NCBI RefSeq assembly: GCF_040412425.1
Contig: NC_089766.1
Location: 51,752,372 to 51,816,371, forward strand
Length of the DNA: 64,000 nt
Source: Macrobrachium rosenbergii
Lineage: Eukaryota > Arthropoda > Malacostraca > Decapoda > Palaemonidae
Direction: 5' to 3'
Under the pieces are notes generated by a model. That model saw nothing but the letters and a program-made list of their open reading frames with translations. It was not told the origin of the DNA and made no database searches. Numbering within the stretch: the first letter of the stretch is position 1; each line of letters opens with the position of its first letter. Of the stretch, positions 24,601 through 33,239 are shown piece by piece. The position numbers were made by a program, and so were the translations under genes.

Positions 24601-25847
24601 AAGGAAAACCAGAGCCTACCCTCCCAACATTAATAACCTTCTAAACTCATCCTGTAATTGTCTGAAAGCACATCAGTGATGGTTAAGTTAACCACAAAAT
24701 TACCCAATGTCAAGCAATGATCCAATCAGAAAGGCCACGCAATGGATGATAATTTCATGGCTCCTGGCTCAGCAGACAAGATGGATGTTCCTTTTGTTTG
24801 TGGTGTCTCCAAGGAAAGGTTATTCAGCAAGCTACGGAATGATGAATCAACTTGGCAATGAATAGAACTGTCAGATCTGGACAGACCCTTTATCTACTCC
24901 AAGGCCCACTCTGTTAAGTGGAAACTACAGCAGTCAAAACAAGTCTTGCTTCTTGACAAACCCAAGGGTTCACTAAATTGACAAAGACTCTTCGGTTGCT
25001 TTCCTGAGATAACTGCAATCACAGATCAACATAATTTTTTGGAAGTTCATTTCCTGCTCAGCCTGTCTGGGCTGAGATGGCATGGGACAATCCAGTCCTA
25101 ACAGATCCTTGCAGACAGAAGGATCTTCTCCCAAGGGGTAGCAACAGATACATCATCCTGCCCCCATGACTGCACACTGCATCAAGCAGACTACTCTGTA
25201 CCATCAGAACCTGGTGCTGAATTGTGAACCAAAGCTGCAGAACAGATCAGAAATGATCAGAACCTTTGTCTAAGAACCTAGACTCCCCTCAGAACAGCTG
25301 AAGCAGAACTGATGGTAGGTCCCTGCAAACAATCATAAGCGCACACACACACAAGCACACACACACATGTACAGTACAAAGGTAGACAAGATGAAAGGAC
25401 CAAGCTCAAACCTTTCACTTTCACAGGCACAACAACTAACATAATACATGGGAGAGAGATCCAAGCCTGTTATTACAAAGGGTGACTTATCAAGTGTATA
25501 CCCATAGACCCCATGAACAGGGAAGATCAAAATTACATCAGTTATGGATGGTGTAATCAAAACCACACTGAAATTATTTAAATATAAATGAGAAGGATTT
25601 TAGATGCAGGAACATGTTACTGTCATAAGAATTAACGAACACAACTACTACAATCATAAGACATTGGACTCAATATGATATTAAACTCTGACCCACTAGT
25701 TAACTCACCTCCACCTCCCCGACCTCCTCGGCCTCCTCCTCGACCCCCTCCACCCCCTCGGCCTCCATATCCACCACCTCCTCGGCCTCCATATCCACCT
25801 CCTCCTCGACCTCCACCGAATCCACCACCACCACGGCCAAAAGTCAT
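11527..25847 (-). CDS. GAR1: GAR1, H/ACA snoRNP complex subunit 1
   Basis: GAR1 is the nucleolar protein that binds dyskerin in H/ACA snoRNPs, which pseudouridylate rRNA. Six coding exons join in frame (complement): 25709-25847, 23209-23261, 22971-23084, 19274-19375, 17368-17452, 11527-11771. All junctions fit GT-AG (for example CAG|GTAATG, CAG|GTAGG). Exon 1 starts [20 protein letters not shown], a typical N-terminal RGG domain. Exons 2-5 encode the conserved core: [13 protein letters not shown], then [33 protein letters not shown] and [16 protein letters not shown]. Exon 6 is the C-terminal RGG domain. As sequenced the protein has 245 residues and ends acidic, because one C appears missing near 11613-11616 (see findings). 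The next frame would end GGFRR at 11573. Confidence 0.93.
13231..13880. repeat. diverged direct duplication interrupted by a MITE
   Basis: TTATTCTGGACACCCATAAGG, then TTTGGCAATAAAGAACAGG, at 13231-13282 recurs as TTTTCTGGATACCCATCAGGG...GGCAATAAAGAACAAG at 13745-13792. The following sequences also match (GGGATTATTGCACCTTC at 13646, AGGATAATTGCGCCTTC at 13817). The MITE at 13298-13589 sits within the first copy, so the duplication is older than the MITE. It lies in GAR1 intron 5. Confidence 0.55.
13298..13589. mobile_element. pogo/Tigger-like MITE (TACAGGCAGTC ends)
   Basis: The ends are inverted: TACAGGCAGTCCTCG on the left and GGGGACTGCCTGTA on the right, with TA at both borders as expected for Tc1/mariner-pogo elements. 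Internally, words such as ATCGGCGATTTCCGGCG and GCCGATTTTCTGCTTATCGGCG make further inverted repeats. There is no ORF. The family call rests on the end motif and TA target only. Confidence 0.7.
15452..15661. repeat. 44/39-bp tandem repeat, 5 copies
   Basis: Three 44-bp units (CTTCCGCTCTCCAAATGTTT followed by AAGCAAGGAGCCAATTCATT and CCTG) precede two shorter units (about 38 and 39 bp) in which CAAATGTTTA is reduced. The copies are nearly identical, so expansion was recent. In GAR1 intron 5; no conserved ORF. Confidence 0.9.
18586..18619. repeat. (A)34 homopolymer
   Basis: An uninterrupted run of about 34 A followed by CAAAAAAACAA, in GAR1 intron 4. It could be the tail of an old retroposed sequence, but no recognisable body lies beside it. 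Confidence 0.85.
19869..20117 (+). CDS. possible two-segment small membrane protein, unknown
   Basis: An 82-codon open frame inside GAR1 intron 3 on the opposite strand. Residues 15-37 ([20 protein letters not shown] and on) and 69-82 ([13 protein letters not shown]) are strongly hydrophobic, separated by a basic stretch ([20 protein letters not shown]). An A11 run follows the stop. The composition looks more protein-like than nearby chance frames, but I recognise no family. It may equally be a remnant of a mobile element or chance in A/T-rich DNA. Confidence 0.2.
   Translation: MMMMGFRYQQSLTGMVVLNLVVAFGTFAALWAFPSLFLPTWARIRHISTFTPSYRIFRTLVLKAFYRNFLIIMIATFLTILL
21337..21625 (+). mobile_element. 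tRNA-derived SINE
   Basis: The 5' part has tRNA-promoter-like boxes: GGGGTGGGTAGAGCTCTTGGC (box A region) and GCGTTCAACTCTCCGAC (box B region). The body continues with GGAATTTGTTTCTGGTGATA, a diagnostic middle (CCCGTTGCTAGGTAACCAG) and a 3' end CAGCTCAGTGGTCTGGTTAA. A GATTAGCCAAGTAAAGT unit is doubled inside. A second, inverted copy at 22616-22830 shares body and 3' end. Single 3' fragments (CTTAACCAGACCACTGAGCT) also occur near 16330 and 14800. Confidence 0.7.
21826..22150. repeat. two local duplications in GAR1 intron 3
   Basis: CCACCTGAATGATGAGGATC, then ACAGTAAATACTACT, occurs at about 21826 and again at 21869. Separately, CTGGAGTCTTTAAGACTTAAG, then AAGACATTATAATCCAATGG and GCATTTCTCCAGGAA, at 21917 recurs at 22074. 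No function is seen. Confidence 0.75.
22500..22925. repeat. (GGGTAT)n-type degenerate microsatellite interrupted by a SINE
   Basis: Irregular hexamer-like runs of GGGTAT/GGATAT/GGTAAT fill 22500-22612, reappear at 22690-22720 and again at 22828-22920. An inverted SINE copy lies between them, so array and SINE are intermingled. It sits about 45 bp from the donor side of GAR1 exon 3. Confidence 0.75.
22616..22830 (-). mobile_element. inverted SINE copy
   Basis: CTTAGTTTTACCAGACCACTG at its left end is the reverse complement of the 3' end of the SINE at 21337-21625. GAGTTTATCACCAGAAATAA at 22730-22752 is the reverse complement of that SINE's body. The tRNA-like head is expected near 22790-22820 and is weak (ACTCACCGGACTCACCC). 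Confidence 0.6.
23354..23633. repeat. 40-bp tandem repeat, 7 copies
   Basis: Seven units of CTGAAAGTCATGATTAGTGT followed by TGCCAAGGGAAAATAGTCTT, 40-41 bp each, with one- or two-base differences. The head-to-tail copies have no spacers, so this is a minisatellite. It starts about 90 bp upstream of GAR1 exon 2, in intron 1. Confidence 0.95.
25341..25368. repeat. (CA)n microsatellite
   Basis: Two short CA runs, CACACACACACAAGCACACA and CACACATG, in GAR1 intron 1. The rest of this intron (about 23.65-25.7 kb) shows no recognisable feature. Confidence 0.8.
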
Positions 25848-26278
25848 CTTAAAAAGAGTGCCCTGGAAGACAAACAGTAGTAAGAGTTACAGCCATTTAA
25901 TATTTATCATAATATGGTTTTAAAAAATGGGTTTCCAGTCTAATGTATGAATCTTATGCCTCAACATTTATCTTATGCCTCAAGATTTCTTCAGACTCAA
26001 CATTTTAGATCTAGTATATCCAAGATAATTATTCCAGACTCTCTGGATGCCAGAAGACAGTTTTGAACTTGTCAGAGGCAGTATCGTGACAATAAACATC
26101 AGGCCACTGTTCTTTTTGTGACAATATTTGAATTGAAAATAAAAACTGTACAGTATGCCTTAAAAGCAAATCTCCATGTTTCTTAGGTATGCAAACACAG
26201 AATCTCTATGCAGCAGTATTCTTCAAGTGGTAACTCAAGTGTCCAATGTGATGGGGGGAAGGAGTCAAAGTGACTCAC

Positions 26279-26340
26279 CTGGCTGAACCTTTACTTTTCC
26301 TTTTACTTTTGGGCCAAAGTGTGCGGGGATGATTAAAGGG
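26279..26340 (-). other. candidate non-coding first exon of GAR1
   Basis: Just upstream of the GAR1 ATG the minus strand has an acceptor (TGTCTTCCAG at 25863-25872), leaving only 15 nt of 5' UTR in that exon (25848-25862). A strong donor, CAG|GTGAGT, lies at 26273-26281. The short stretch before it (26279 to roughly 26340) would be the 5' UTR exon. Its 5' border and the promoter are not visible to me. Confidence 0.35.
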
Positions 26341-26619
26341 AAACTTTGGTATAGTATGGCTTCAGGTTTTTATATTCAAGATAGAATGCAATTTATCCTA
26401 AAAAAATTAACTCCTTACGACTGGATACTGAATTTCAGTTAGTCAGGCACTCTGAGCAACAAGCAACAAGGCCATTAATTGTTATTCAATAAATTTTTGG
26501 TCAGATTTTTTAAGAACCATTTATCAGTTAGATCAAAATTAAAACAAGCTTTCTTCTACTTACTTGAGCAACTAGGCCATGCAGCGCTCTTCAGTATATC
26601 TTTTAAAAGCTCAAACATG

Positions 26620-26895
26620 ACATTTTTAAAATAAAATACGGTTTTATATAAACATACCAAGTAATTACATAGTTATAGTTTCTACTTTAAACAGCAGCTT
26701 AAGAATTGAAAACTCGTGGTAGCTCTCTTTTTTTTGGTGCAGGTAAGTGCCCCGCCCACTTTTGGGGAAGAATAGGTACAATGTAGCTAAAGAGCTCAGT
26801 TCATTTATGCTCTATGTCCATGTGTGGGGAGGAGGGATGGGCTCTGTTCATGTAATTACTTGGTAAGTACAGTATACTGTATATAAAATGAAGTT
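26620..26895 (-). mobile_element. D8: terminal piece of a DIRS-type element
   Basis: Homologous over its whole length to D3's 3' ITR (42085-42345): shared blocks include CATACCAAGTAATTACATAG, TGGGGAAGAATAGGTACAAT, GAGCTCAGTTCATTTATGCTC and GTAATTACTTGGTAAGTA. It ends within the core GTTTTCATAATAAAAC, where D7 begins. So only the 3' ITR and the first half of the ICR are seen. The second half should lie on the far side of D7 but was not found. Confidence 0.6.
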
Positions 26896-27154
26896 TTCAT
26901 AATAAAACTAATGTTGTAATACTTACCTGAACACCTGAATTAGCCCTGGTCACCTACCAGCCTGAACTACATCCCCATAGCTTTTACCCACTAAGTGGGT
27001 AATTAACTGTCAGCGTTACCAACGCTTACAGGAAAATCTTTGTCAAATGAGTTACCTGAAGTACCGTTGGCAACGCTGCTGCAAGTCCCGGCCGAGTAAG
27101 GCCGAGATCCCCAATTGCGTTATTCATTATTCAAATTGAAGTGGGGAGGAGGGT

Positions 27155-27255
27155 GGGAATCATTCAGGTGTTCAGGTAAGTATTACAATAGTAGCTTTAT
27201 TATGAAAACTTCATAGTGCAATACACTCCCTGAACACCTGAATTAGCCCAATTAA
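27155..27255. repeat. D7 internal complementary region
   Basis: ATTCAGGTGTTCAGGTAAGT, then ATTACAATAGTAGCTTTATT and ATGAAAACTTCATAGTGCAA, then TACACTCCCTGAACACCTGAATT. The first half is the inverse of the outer end at 26900-26960, and the second half should be the inverse of the lost 5' end. This is the fused-ends arrangement known for DIRS1 ICRs. Confidence 0.65.
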
Positions 27256-27448
27256 CAAAATTTTAAGGAGGTGGGATCAATCTAATTCAGCCCGACCTGC
27301 CAACAGGGAAAGCAGGTAACTCATTATTTGCCTACTCTGTATAAGTGAATGTATCCTCACCTGGTTATCCCACTCGGCAGGTGAGGATGCCTGTAGAGAA
27401 AGTACCCCCGACGTCAGTCTTGTGTCTAGGTACTGTCTGAGTCGAGCT

Positions 27449-27655
27449 ACCTCTCATGTGGTATTCAAACCTCCTCATGGATAGAGAGTAGCAAAATAAA
27501 AACCCAACCTATCATGTGGCTAATCACAGCCTCCCATGATTAGTGGAGAACGACGAACCTCCCATGTGGCTAATCAAAGGACTCTCATGTATGGAGGGGT
27601 ACGAAGAACCTCCCATGTGGCTACTGTAGCCTCTCGTGTATGGAGGAGAAGTTGA
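27449..27655. repeat. ~50-bp tandem repeat inside D7, 4 copies
   Basis: Units begin ACCTCTCATGTGG, ACCTATCATGTGGCTAATCA, ACCTCCCATGTGGCTAATCA and ACCTCCCATGTGGCTACTG at 27449, 27507, 27557 and 27608. It lies between ICR and recombinase, the same place as the array at 44520 in D1. Confidence 0.75.
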
Positions 27656-27878
27656 GTGTGTAGGATCTTCGATTTCTTCGCCGCCCGTTGCTGCCGATGT
27701 CTGTGCAGAGGAGGTTGAAGAAACCAAACCTATCCACTGGATCTGCCTAACTTCACAGTACTAATGCCAAACTTAATACTCTCTCTATGAATACCGACCA
27801 ACAGAGAATCCTAAGTTCCTTAGACTACATTCATTACCTAAAGTCTCCCCCTCCCCCTCCCCCGACATTACTACGTAA

Positions 27879-28840
27879 TTATAAAACCGAGTTGGCCGCC
27901 ACAAAGGGACCCAGCGAGTTACCCTTCTCTGAAGAAAACTGAATGTCTCTGAGGTAGAAAGTCATGAAAACTGACACCGACTTCCAAGTGGCCGCCTCTA
28001 AAATCACAGACACTGAAAAATTCCCAAGGAAGGCCGAAGATGTCGCCACTCCCCTAATACTGTGCGCCCTTGGACGTGAAAAGGAACTTGAAGGCTCTGA
28101 AAGCGATGAAGAACCCTCTGATGCTTGCTGAATAACCTCTCTTAGGAAGAAACTAATCGCATTCTTAGAAATAGAACGTGATGGACAATTGGGGGAAACG
28201 AATAATGTTCTCGGGCGAGGCAACAGTTTTTCGGTACGAGACCAATAAGCTTTCTGAGCCCTAACCAGACATAGCAGGATTTCGGAAGTGTCGTCTCCTA
28301 CAAAATCTTAAAAGGACGTGACCTTGAATGCTCTGTGAGAAGAGGATTCATTTCTGATTCAGATTTATCCCCGAAAAGGATACCGTCCTTGACACCGCCC
28401 GAATTTCTCCGGTTCTTTTGGCTGTAGCCAGCGCAACTAAAAACAATACCTTCCCAGTTAATTGCCTTAGGGACAGTGACTCTAAGAGTTCAAATGCTGC
28501 AGATCTTAAGAAACCTAACACAGCTGCTAAATCCCAAGAGGGGGCCTGAAGCGAAAGAATTGGACGTTCTATTTTAAAAGACCTAAGAAGATCATGTAAA
28601 ATTCTGCTGGTCGAAAACTCCGGGAGATGAAATCAGAACGTGCTACTGAGCATTGACCTATAACCAGCAATCATTGAATAGGATAATCTCTTTTCCTTTC
28701 TCAGAAACAGGAGGAAGTCTGCTACCTTCGCCACTGACAGACGTGAAATACTATGCCCCTGTTTCCAACACCAACTACGGTACATCGCCCACCTGGCCTG
28801 GTACAGTTTTCTAGTTGAACTTCTTAAGACAGAAAGGCAG
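27879..28840 (-). pseudogene. D7 tyrosine recombinase relic
   Basis: The readable C-terminal frame (28223-27879) carries RPRTLFVSPNCPSRSISKNA, then the HxxR box as AHSIRGVATS and, about 25 residues later, the nucleophile region as FMTFYLRD. The family uses R...HxxR...Y for strand exchange. The N-terminal half (28240-28840) is recognisable only in pieces. The rest of the 27255-27879 stretch is non-coding 3' sequence. Confidence 0.8.
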
Positions 28841-28843
28841 TTG

Positions 28844-30560
28844 TCAAGCCACTGCCTTAAGAGAGTCCTGAATGATGGGCCACTCGCTGGGCAGTTTCCA
28901 CGTAGCTAGCTCCAGCACGCGGAGGTTCCAATGGAAGTAATGGAAATGTGGCTGTCTGAGATCTTTCCTCTCTGGGAGGAATACTGGGACTTCCGTCAAT
29001 AAGTCCAGAAGGTCCAGAAACCAAGGTCTTTGGGGCCAGAAGGGGAATACCAAAGTCATCTGCGTGTTGTCGCAGTTTCTGAGCTTTGCCAGCACTTCCT
29101 GGATCATCCCGAATGGAGGGAATACATACACTTGCATGTTGTCCCAGGAGTGTAGCATTGCATCTGTCCCGCAGGACATGGGGTCCGCCGCTGGGGAGAA
29201 GTAGACTGGGAGACGAAAATTCAACCTGGTGGCGAAGAGATCTATTGTCGCTAGCCATCTCTTCAACAGAAGTTGCACCTCCTCCTGAACTAGAGTCCAT
29301 TCTCCCGCAAGAACTTCCTGCGAACGACTCAGAGCGTCCGCCAATACATTGTTTCCCTGACACAAACTGGGGAATGAGAGAAACTCTGCGGTCCTCGCAC
29401 CAACGGAGAACTCTCTGTGTTATGCAGTTTAATGCCTGCACTGTGTACAGATAAAACGTCTGAAAGAGGGGAATCCAATCTTATGCCGGTGGTCAGATGA
29501 TGTTCTGACCACCACCGAATATCCTTCAGGCAAGAATCGTCTCAGACTATGAACGCGTTCTCCTCCCGAAAGTCCCAGCGATTCCTGAGACACATCTTCA
29601 GAGAACACATCTGGAGATGAGACCCTGGAACTAGAAGCAAGAGGGAGGACATTCAGCCCAGCAAGCTTTTCCACGGGGCTCACAGGTTGAGCTCTGTCGA
29701 CAGGAATACCTCCAGTTGGCTTAGAATCACCAGAACCCTCTCCTCTGTCGGAAAAGCCCTCAAAAGATGTGCCCGAATTGTCATCCCCAAATATGTCTTT
29801 ACTTGTGCTGGCATTAGTGAGTTCTTATCTAAATTGATCCGAATTCCTAACTCTTGACAGAGGTTCAGTAAGAAATCCCTTGCCTGCAGCACCTCGTCTA
29901 CCGACGAAGCCTGAACCAACCAATCGTCGAGATATCTCCTCATCTGGAAACCCCAACGATGCATTATGCGTGAAACAGGAGACATTACCCTCCTGAATAC
30001 CTGAGTTGCTGTGGTCAGACCGAAGCAGAGGACTTTGAACTGGAATGTTCCAGTTGGACCTGAGAAGAGATATGCATCCTTGAGGTCCACTGAAATCATC
30101 CAATTGTCTCTCCGAACTGACTGTAGCACTGACTGCGAACTTCCTCGAGACAACCAACTGGTTGAGACCCGAGATCTATAATGGGTCTCCAAGATCCTTC
30201 TGCTTTTGGGGCCACGAAGATCTGGCTGTAAAACCCCCGGAGAAGGGGGAGCGGGCTCTAATGCTCCCTTCTCTAAAAAGGCTTGGATTTCTGCTGCCAA
30301 AGCTATCCCCCCCTGATGGAGGATGGGGAATAACTGGGAAGATGAACCGGTGAGCTGGATAGAGGAGGACAAGAGTGAAAAGGGACTCTGTACCTTTTCC
30401 TTAACACCTCCACTACCCAACTCTCTGCGCCCCACTCCTTCCAGATGTTCCAGAAAGGAGCAAGGGAACCTCCTACAGGTGCAGACGAAGGGAACGTCTC
30501 CTATTTCCAAAACCCTTCGTGTAAGAGAAGGTTTCAGATCCGAGGCACAGAAGCAGGACT
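28844..30560 (-). pseudogene. D7 RT-RNase H-methyltransferase-like pol relic
   Basis: RT (30250-29680): WMISVDLKDAYLFSGPTGTF, then FKVLCFGLTTATQVFRRVM and the intact catalytic box RRYLDDWLVQAS. RNase H (29680-29370) is in shifted frames. The following segment (29365-28844) has TIDLFATRLNFRLPVYFS, then YVFPPFGMIQEVL and FPFWPQRPWFLDLLDLL. The FPPF box is where DIRS pols carry a phage-Dam-like adenine-methyltransferase domain, so I give that name by position and motif, not proof. One of the best preserved pol copies, though broken by frameshifts near 29.4-29.7 kb. Confidence 0.85.
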
Positions 30561-32411
30561 TTTGGAGGAAAAGTGCACCTTCTTCGGAGATCTTACCGGA
30601 GACTTGGAACGTGGACGCTTAGCCGGTGATGACATTCAGGACCCCTTAGGCGATCGTGGCCTACTGCAACTCAATTGCCGATGTTGAAGAAACAGTTTGC
30701 CATGGCAAAACGTCTTCCTCCCTAAACAGACTGTTGCTGAGCGCAAAGGGAGCCCTCAACAGAACCCTCTTGTGGATATCCAGGTAATGGGGAGGCAGAT
30801 GATTCAAAAAGAAATCCCTCCTCTTCTTCCCACAGAACATCATACACCCTCTGGAAATGTTTGCCCGGTAAGCCAAACCCACCGACACCAAAGTGATGAG
30901 GTTATCAAATAAGGTCGGATCTGAAGAAGCATACCCATCCTGCTTAAGGAACCCCATCAACCTGGACAACATCCACATAAGAGTGGGACAAGGCCTCCGA
31001 CTGGCTGCGGAAAGTGTCCTCTAAGATACAAGCCTCTCTAGCAGTAACAGATACCAGGCGATTCGAAGGTGGAACCCGAGATAGAAGAGCCTCCACCGAT
31101 TTGTTGAGAGGGACCCTGACACCCGCAGCCCTGTAAAACCCCTTCTGAATAGGAAGCAGGGCTTAATCCTGCCTAACCGGCCTTATCAAAACCACTAACC
31201 TATCGTCTGCCTCCCTCAATACCAGCTCGACACGGCCAAACCAGACTAGATTCTTTGATGAATGAGCAACTACTGGTTTTGTCGCATATAGTGACTCGAA
31301 TATTGCCTGATTCAGTTGTGTAGGCTCCTTGGACTGAGGATAAAGAGTATGGATGAAGTCCACCATCCGCATGTACTCGGTCTCATTGGCTGAAGGAAAA
31401 CAAACCTCCAGTACTGGATCCTCTTCTTCATATGAACAATCCTTGTCGGACTGGTCCGACCGAGCCGGAACAGGAAATGAGACAGGCTGACCCCTAGCAA
31501 ATGCCGAACTCGACAATCCGGAACACGATACACCTGGGTGCGTGAGATGGACACCTGAAGAATCAGTCGCGAACATACTGGAGGCAACCGAAATAGGTTG
31601 TGCAAACCCCACACCCTCCAACGATGATGACACAACACTTGGGCTGGCCACACCTGGACGGAAAACGCCCACGCCTGAACACGAAGAGGCCGCAACACCT
31701 GAACCACCCAAACCCGGATGCATCACAGCCGCATGAGAATGGGAATCCGGAAGAGAAGATCCGTTGGATAAGGAAGAAGGGGGAAAAGGTCTTTGATGAC
31801 CTGGAATCAACCCTGAACCTATATTGCCCACCTTAGCTGGAGGAACAGAGAAACCTGCAGGAAAAGTTGAGAAAGATGAAACCGAAGGAGAGAAGAAGGA
31901 AGAAGCCACTCTCGGAGTAACCACTGGAGCCCCTGACGACGACGTTGGACAAGTGGAGAACGTACCAACTGGACTGGAACTCAAAAGGAGTTTCGAAGGG
32001 GAAGTTATGAGGTACCGAACCCAAGGTGACAAGGAAGACAAATTACCAGCCCTCCTAGGTAACAGAGCGATTGTGGAAACTATCGGTACCGAAACATTGA
32101 ACGCTGGGGCAGGCACACCGCCAACTGCCACAGCAACTAGATCTGAAGCCTGAGAAACTACGGGATTCACTGAAGATGGCACAGAAGACAAGTCCGCTAA
32201 AGGCAACGAAACCGGATGAGCAACCAAAGAACCTGAAGAGTTCCCTGAAGAGTGACCCGAAAAAGAAGGTTGAGAAAGAGCAATGGAAGGAGGTTTGGAA
32301 GCAATGGGGGAAAGGGAAAACTCTGAAGTCACAGAGGAGGCCATAGATTTTAAGGAAAGAAAATAGACTGATTCTGTTCCCCCTGATAATCTTGAACGAC
32401 ATCATTCGCAA
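30560..32411 (-). pseudogene. D7 gag-like ORF1
   Basis: The longest open stretch is 31163-32344 (393 codons), very rich in Ser, Pro and Val (for example SSGVHLTHPGVSCSGLSSS), ending in an acidic block (SYEEEDPVLEVCFPS) and a folded-looking tail (YMRMVDFIHTLYPQSKEPTQ). A second frame (30978-30661) continues with SRLMGFLKQDGYASSDPT and FFLNHLPPHYLDIHKR, the C-terminal gag part also seen in D1, D2 and D6. A Cys-rich start was not found, so the N-terminus may be lost. Confidence 0.65.
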
Positions 32412-32477
32412 ATTCAGGAAGGTTCTTTAAGACATGGTCATAGATATTAGAAAAATTACATTTTTATAATAAAATGT

Positions 32478-32715
32478 ATTTTTATAATAAAATGAGGTTT
32501 TGTACATACTTACCTGGTAATTATATATATAGCTGTAGTCTCTGACGTCACGGCAGAAAATTGAAAATCGCAGCAGCGCTAATGAATGGTCACGTGATAC
32601 CCCTTCCCACCGCCCTCTACAGGTGAGAGGAACCATAACCCAAACTCTTCATATGTTTATGCCATACCTGCCCATGAGAGGGGAGGAGGGTGGGCTTTGA
32701 TTATATAATTACCAG
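32478..32715 (-). repeat. D6 3' ITR
   Basis: It starts in the core ATTTTTATAATAAAATGAGG, then TTTTGTACATACTTACCTGG, TAATTATATATATAGCTG and TGACGTCACGGCAG. It ends in GGAACCATAACCCAAACTC and the inverted arm. The TGACGTCA palindrome (32543-32550) equals the cAMP-response-element consensus and is also present in both D2 ITRs. Confidence 0.8.
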
Positions 32716-32790
32716 GTAAGTATATGTACAAAACCTCATTTTATTATAAAAATACATTTTTGTACATATAACTTACCTGGTAATTATATA
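32700..32790. repeat. D6 ICR (fused-ends palindrome)
   Basis: The left half TAATTACCAGGTAAGTATAT plus GTACAAAACCTCATTTTATT is the inverse of D6's 3' outer end. The right half TTTTGTACATATAACTTACC is the inverse of its 5' outer end at 42055-42085 (TAAGTTATATGTACAAAA). The extra AT of ATATAACTTACC marks the 5' end, so the two halves can be told apart. Confidence 0.8.
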
Positions 32791-33087
32791 TATAGCTGAT
32801 TGGCACCTTGATGGAGGTGGGCCATGGCAGCTAATATGAAAAAGTCTAGACAATTGTGAAAATAAAAACACAATGATGGTTCCTTACCTGTTGAGGTAGC
32901 TGATTTGATGGATACTGCCTCTTAATCTGCTATCCTCAACTTGCATAACTAGGTATATAGACCTGAGGGTTAAGTGCTAGAGGGCTACATGCCAGTCAAA
33001 GGGCTCACCGTGGACTATGCATGATAACCAACCAAATAAATGCCCCTGCCCAGGCGCAGTACAAAAAAACACATAGAACAAATCAAC

Positions 33088-33114
33088 CGAAAAAAAAAAA
33101 AAAAAAAAAAAAAA
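33088..33114. repeat. (A)24 run
   Basis: A homopolymer of about 24 A in the 3' non-coding part of D6 between ICR and recombinase. The remainder of 32800-33230 holds the conserved block GGTTCCTTACCTGTTGAGGTAG and nothing else I recognise. Confidence 0.8.
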
Positions 33115-33239
33115 GAGGTGTCACCAATAACCTGTACCTTAAAAATATTACCCAATATGTAAGACTGTTGGGTACTCCTAGTCAATGTACCCCAGACATC
33201 CCAGAAAACAACAACGCTAACCTTAAGCAAGAGAAAGCA

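Larger units (their letters stand above)
26895..32455 (-). mobile_element. D7: DIRS-type retroelement, 5' ITR missing
   Basis: From its 3' end (low coordinates) it has a 3' ITR (26895-27160) with the motif ACTTACCTGAACACCTGAATTA, an ICR, a minisatellite, tyrosine recombinase, methyltransferase-like segment, RT and gag. The end motif differs from the other families here. No reverse-complement copy of the ITR is found before D6 starts at 32478, so the 5' end is deleted or displaced by later insertions. Confidence 0.85.

Noticed and set aside
25675..25923. Plus-strand proline-rich ORF (PPRPPRPP)
   Set aside because: Exact antisense of GAR1 exon 1 RGG codons; the splice sites and conserved protein are on the minus strand.
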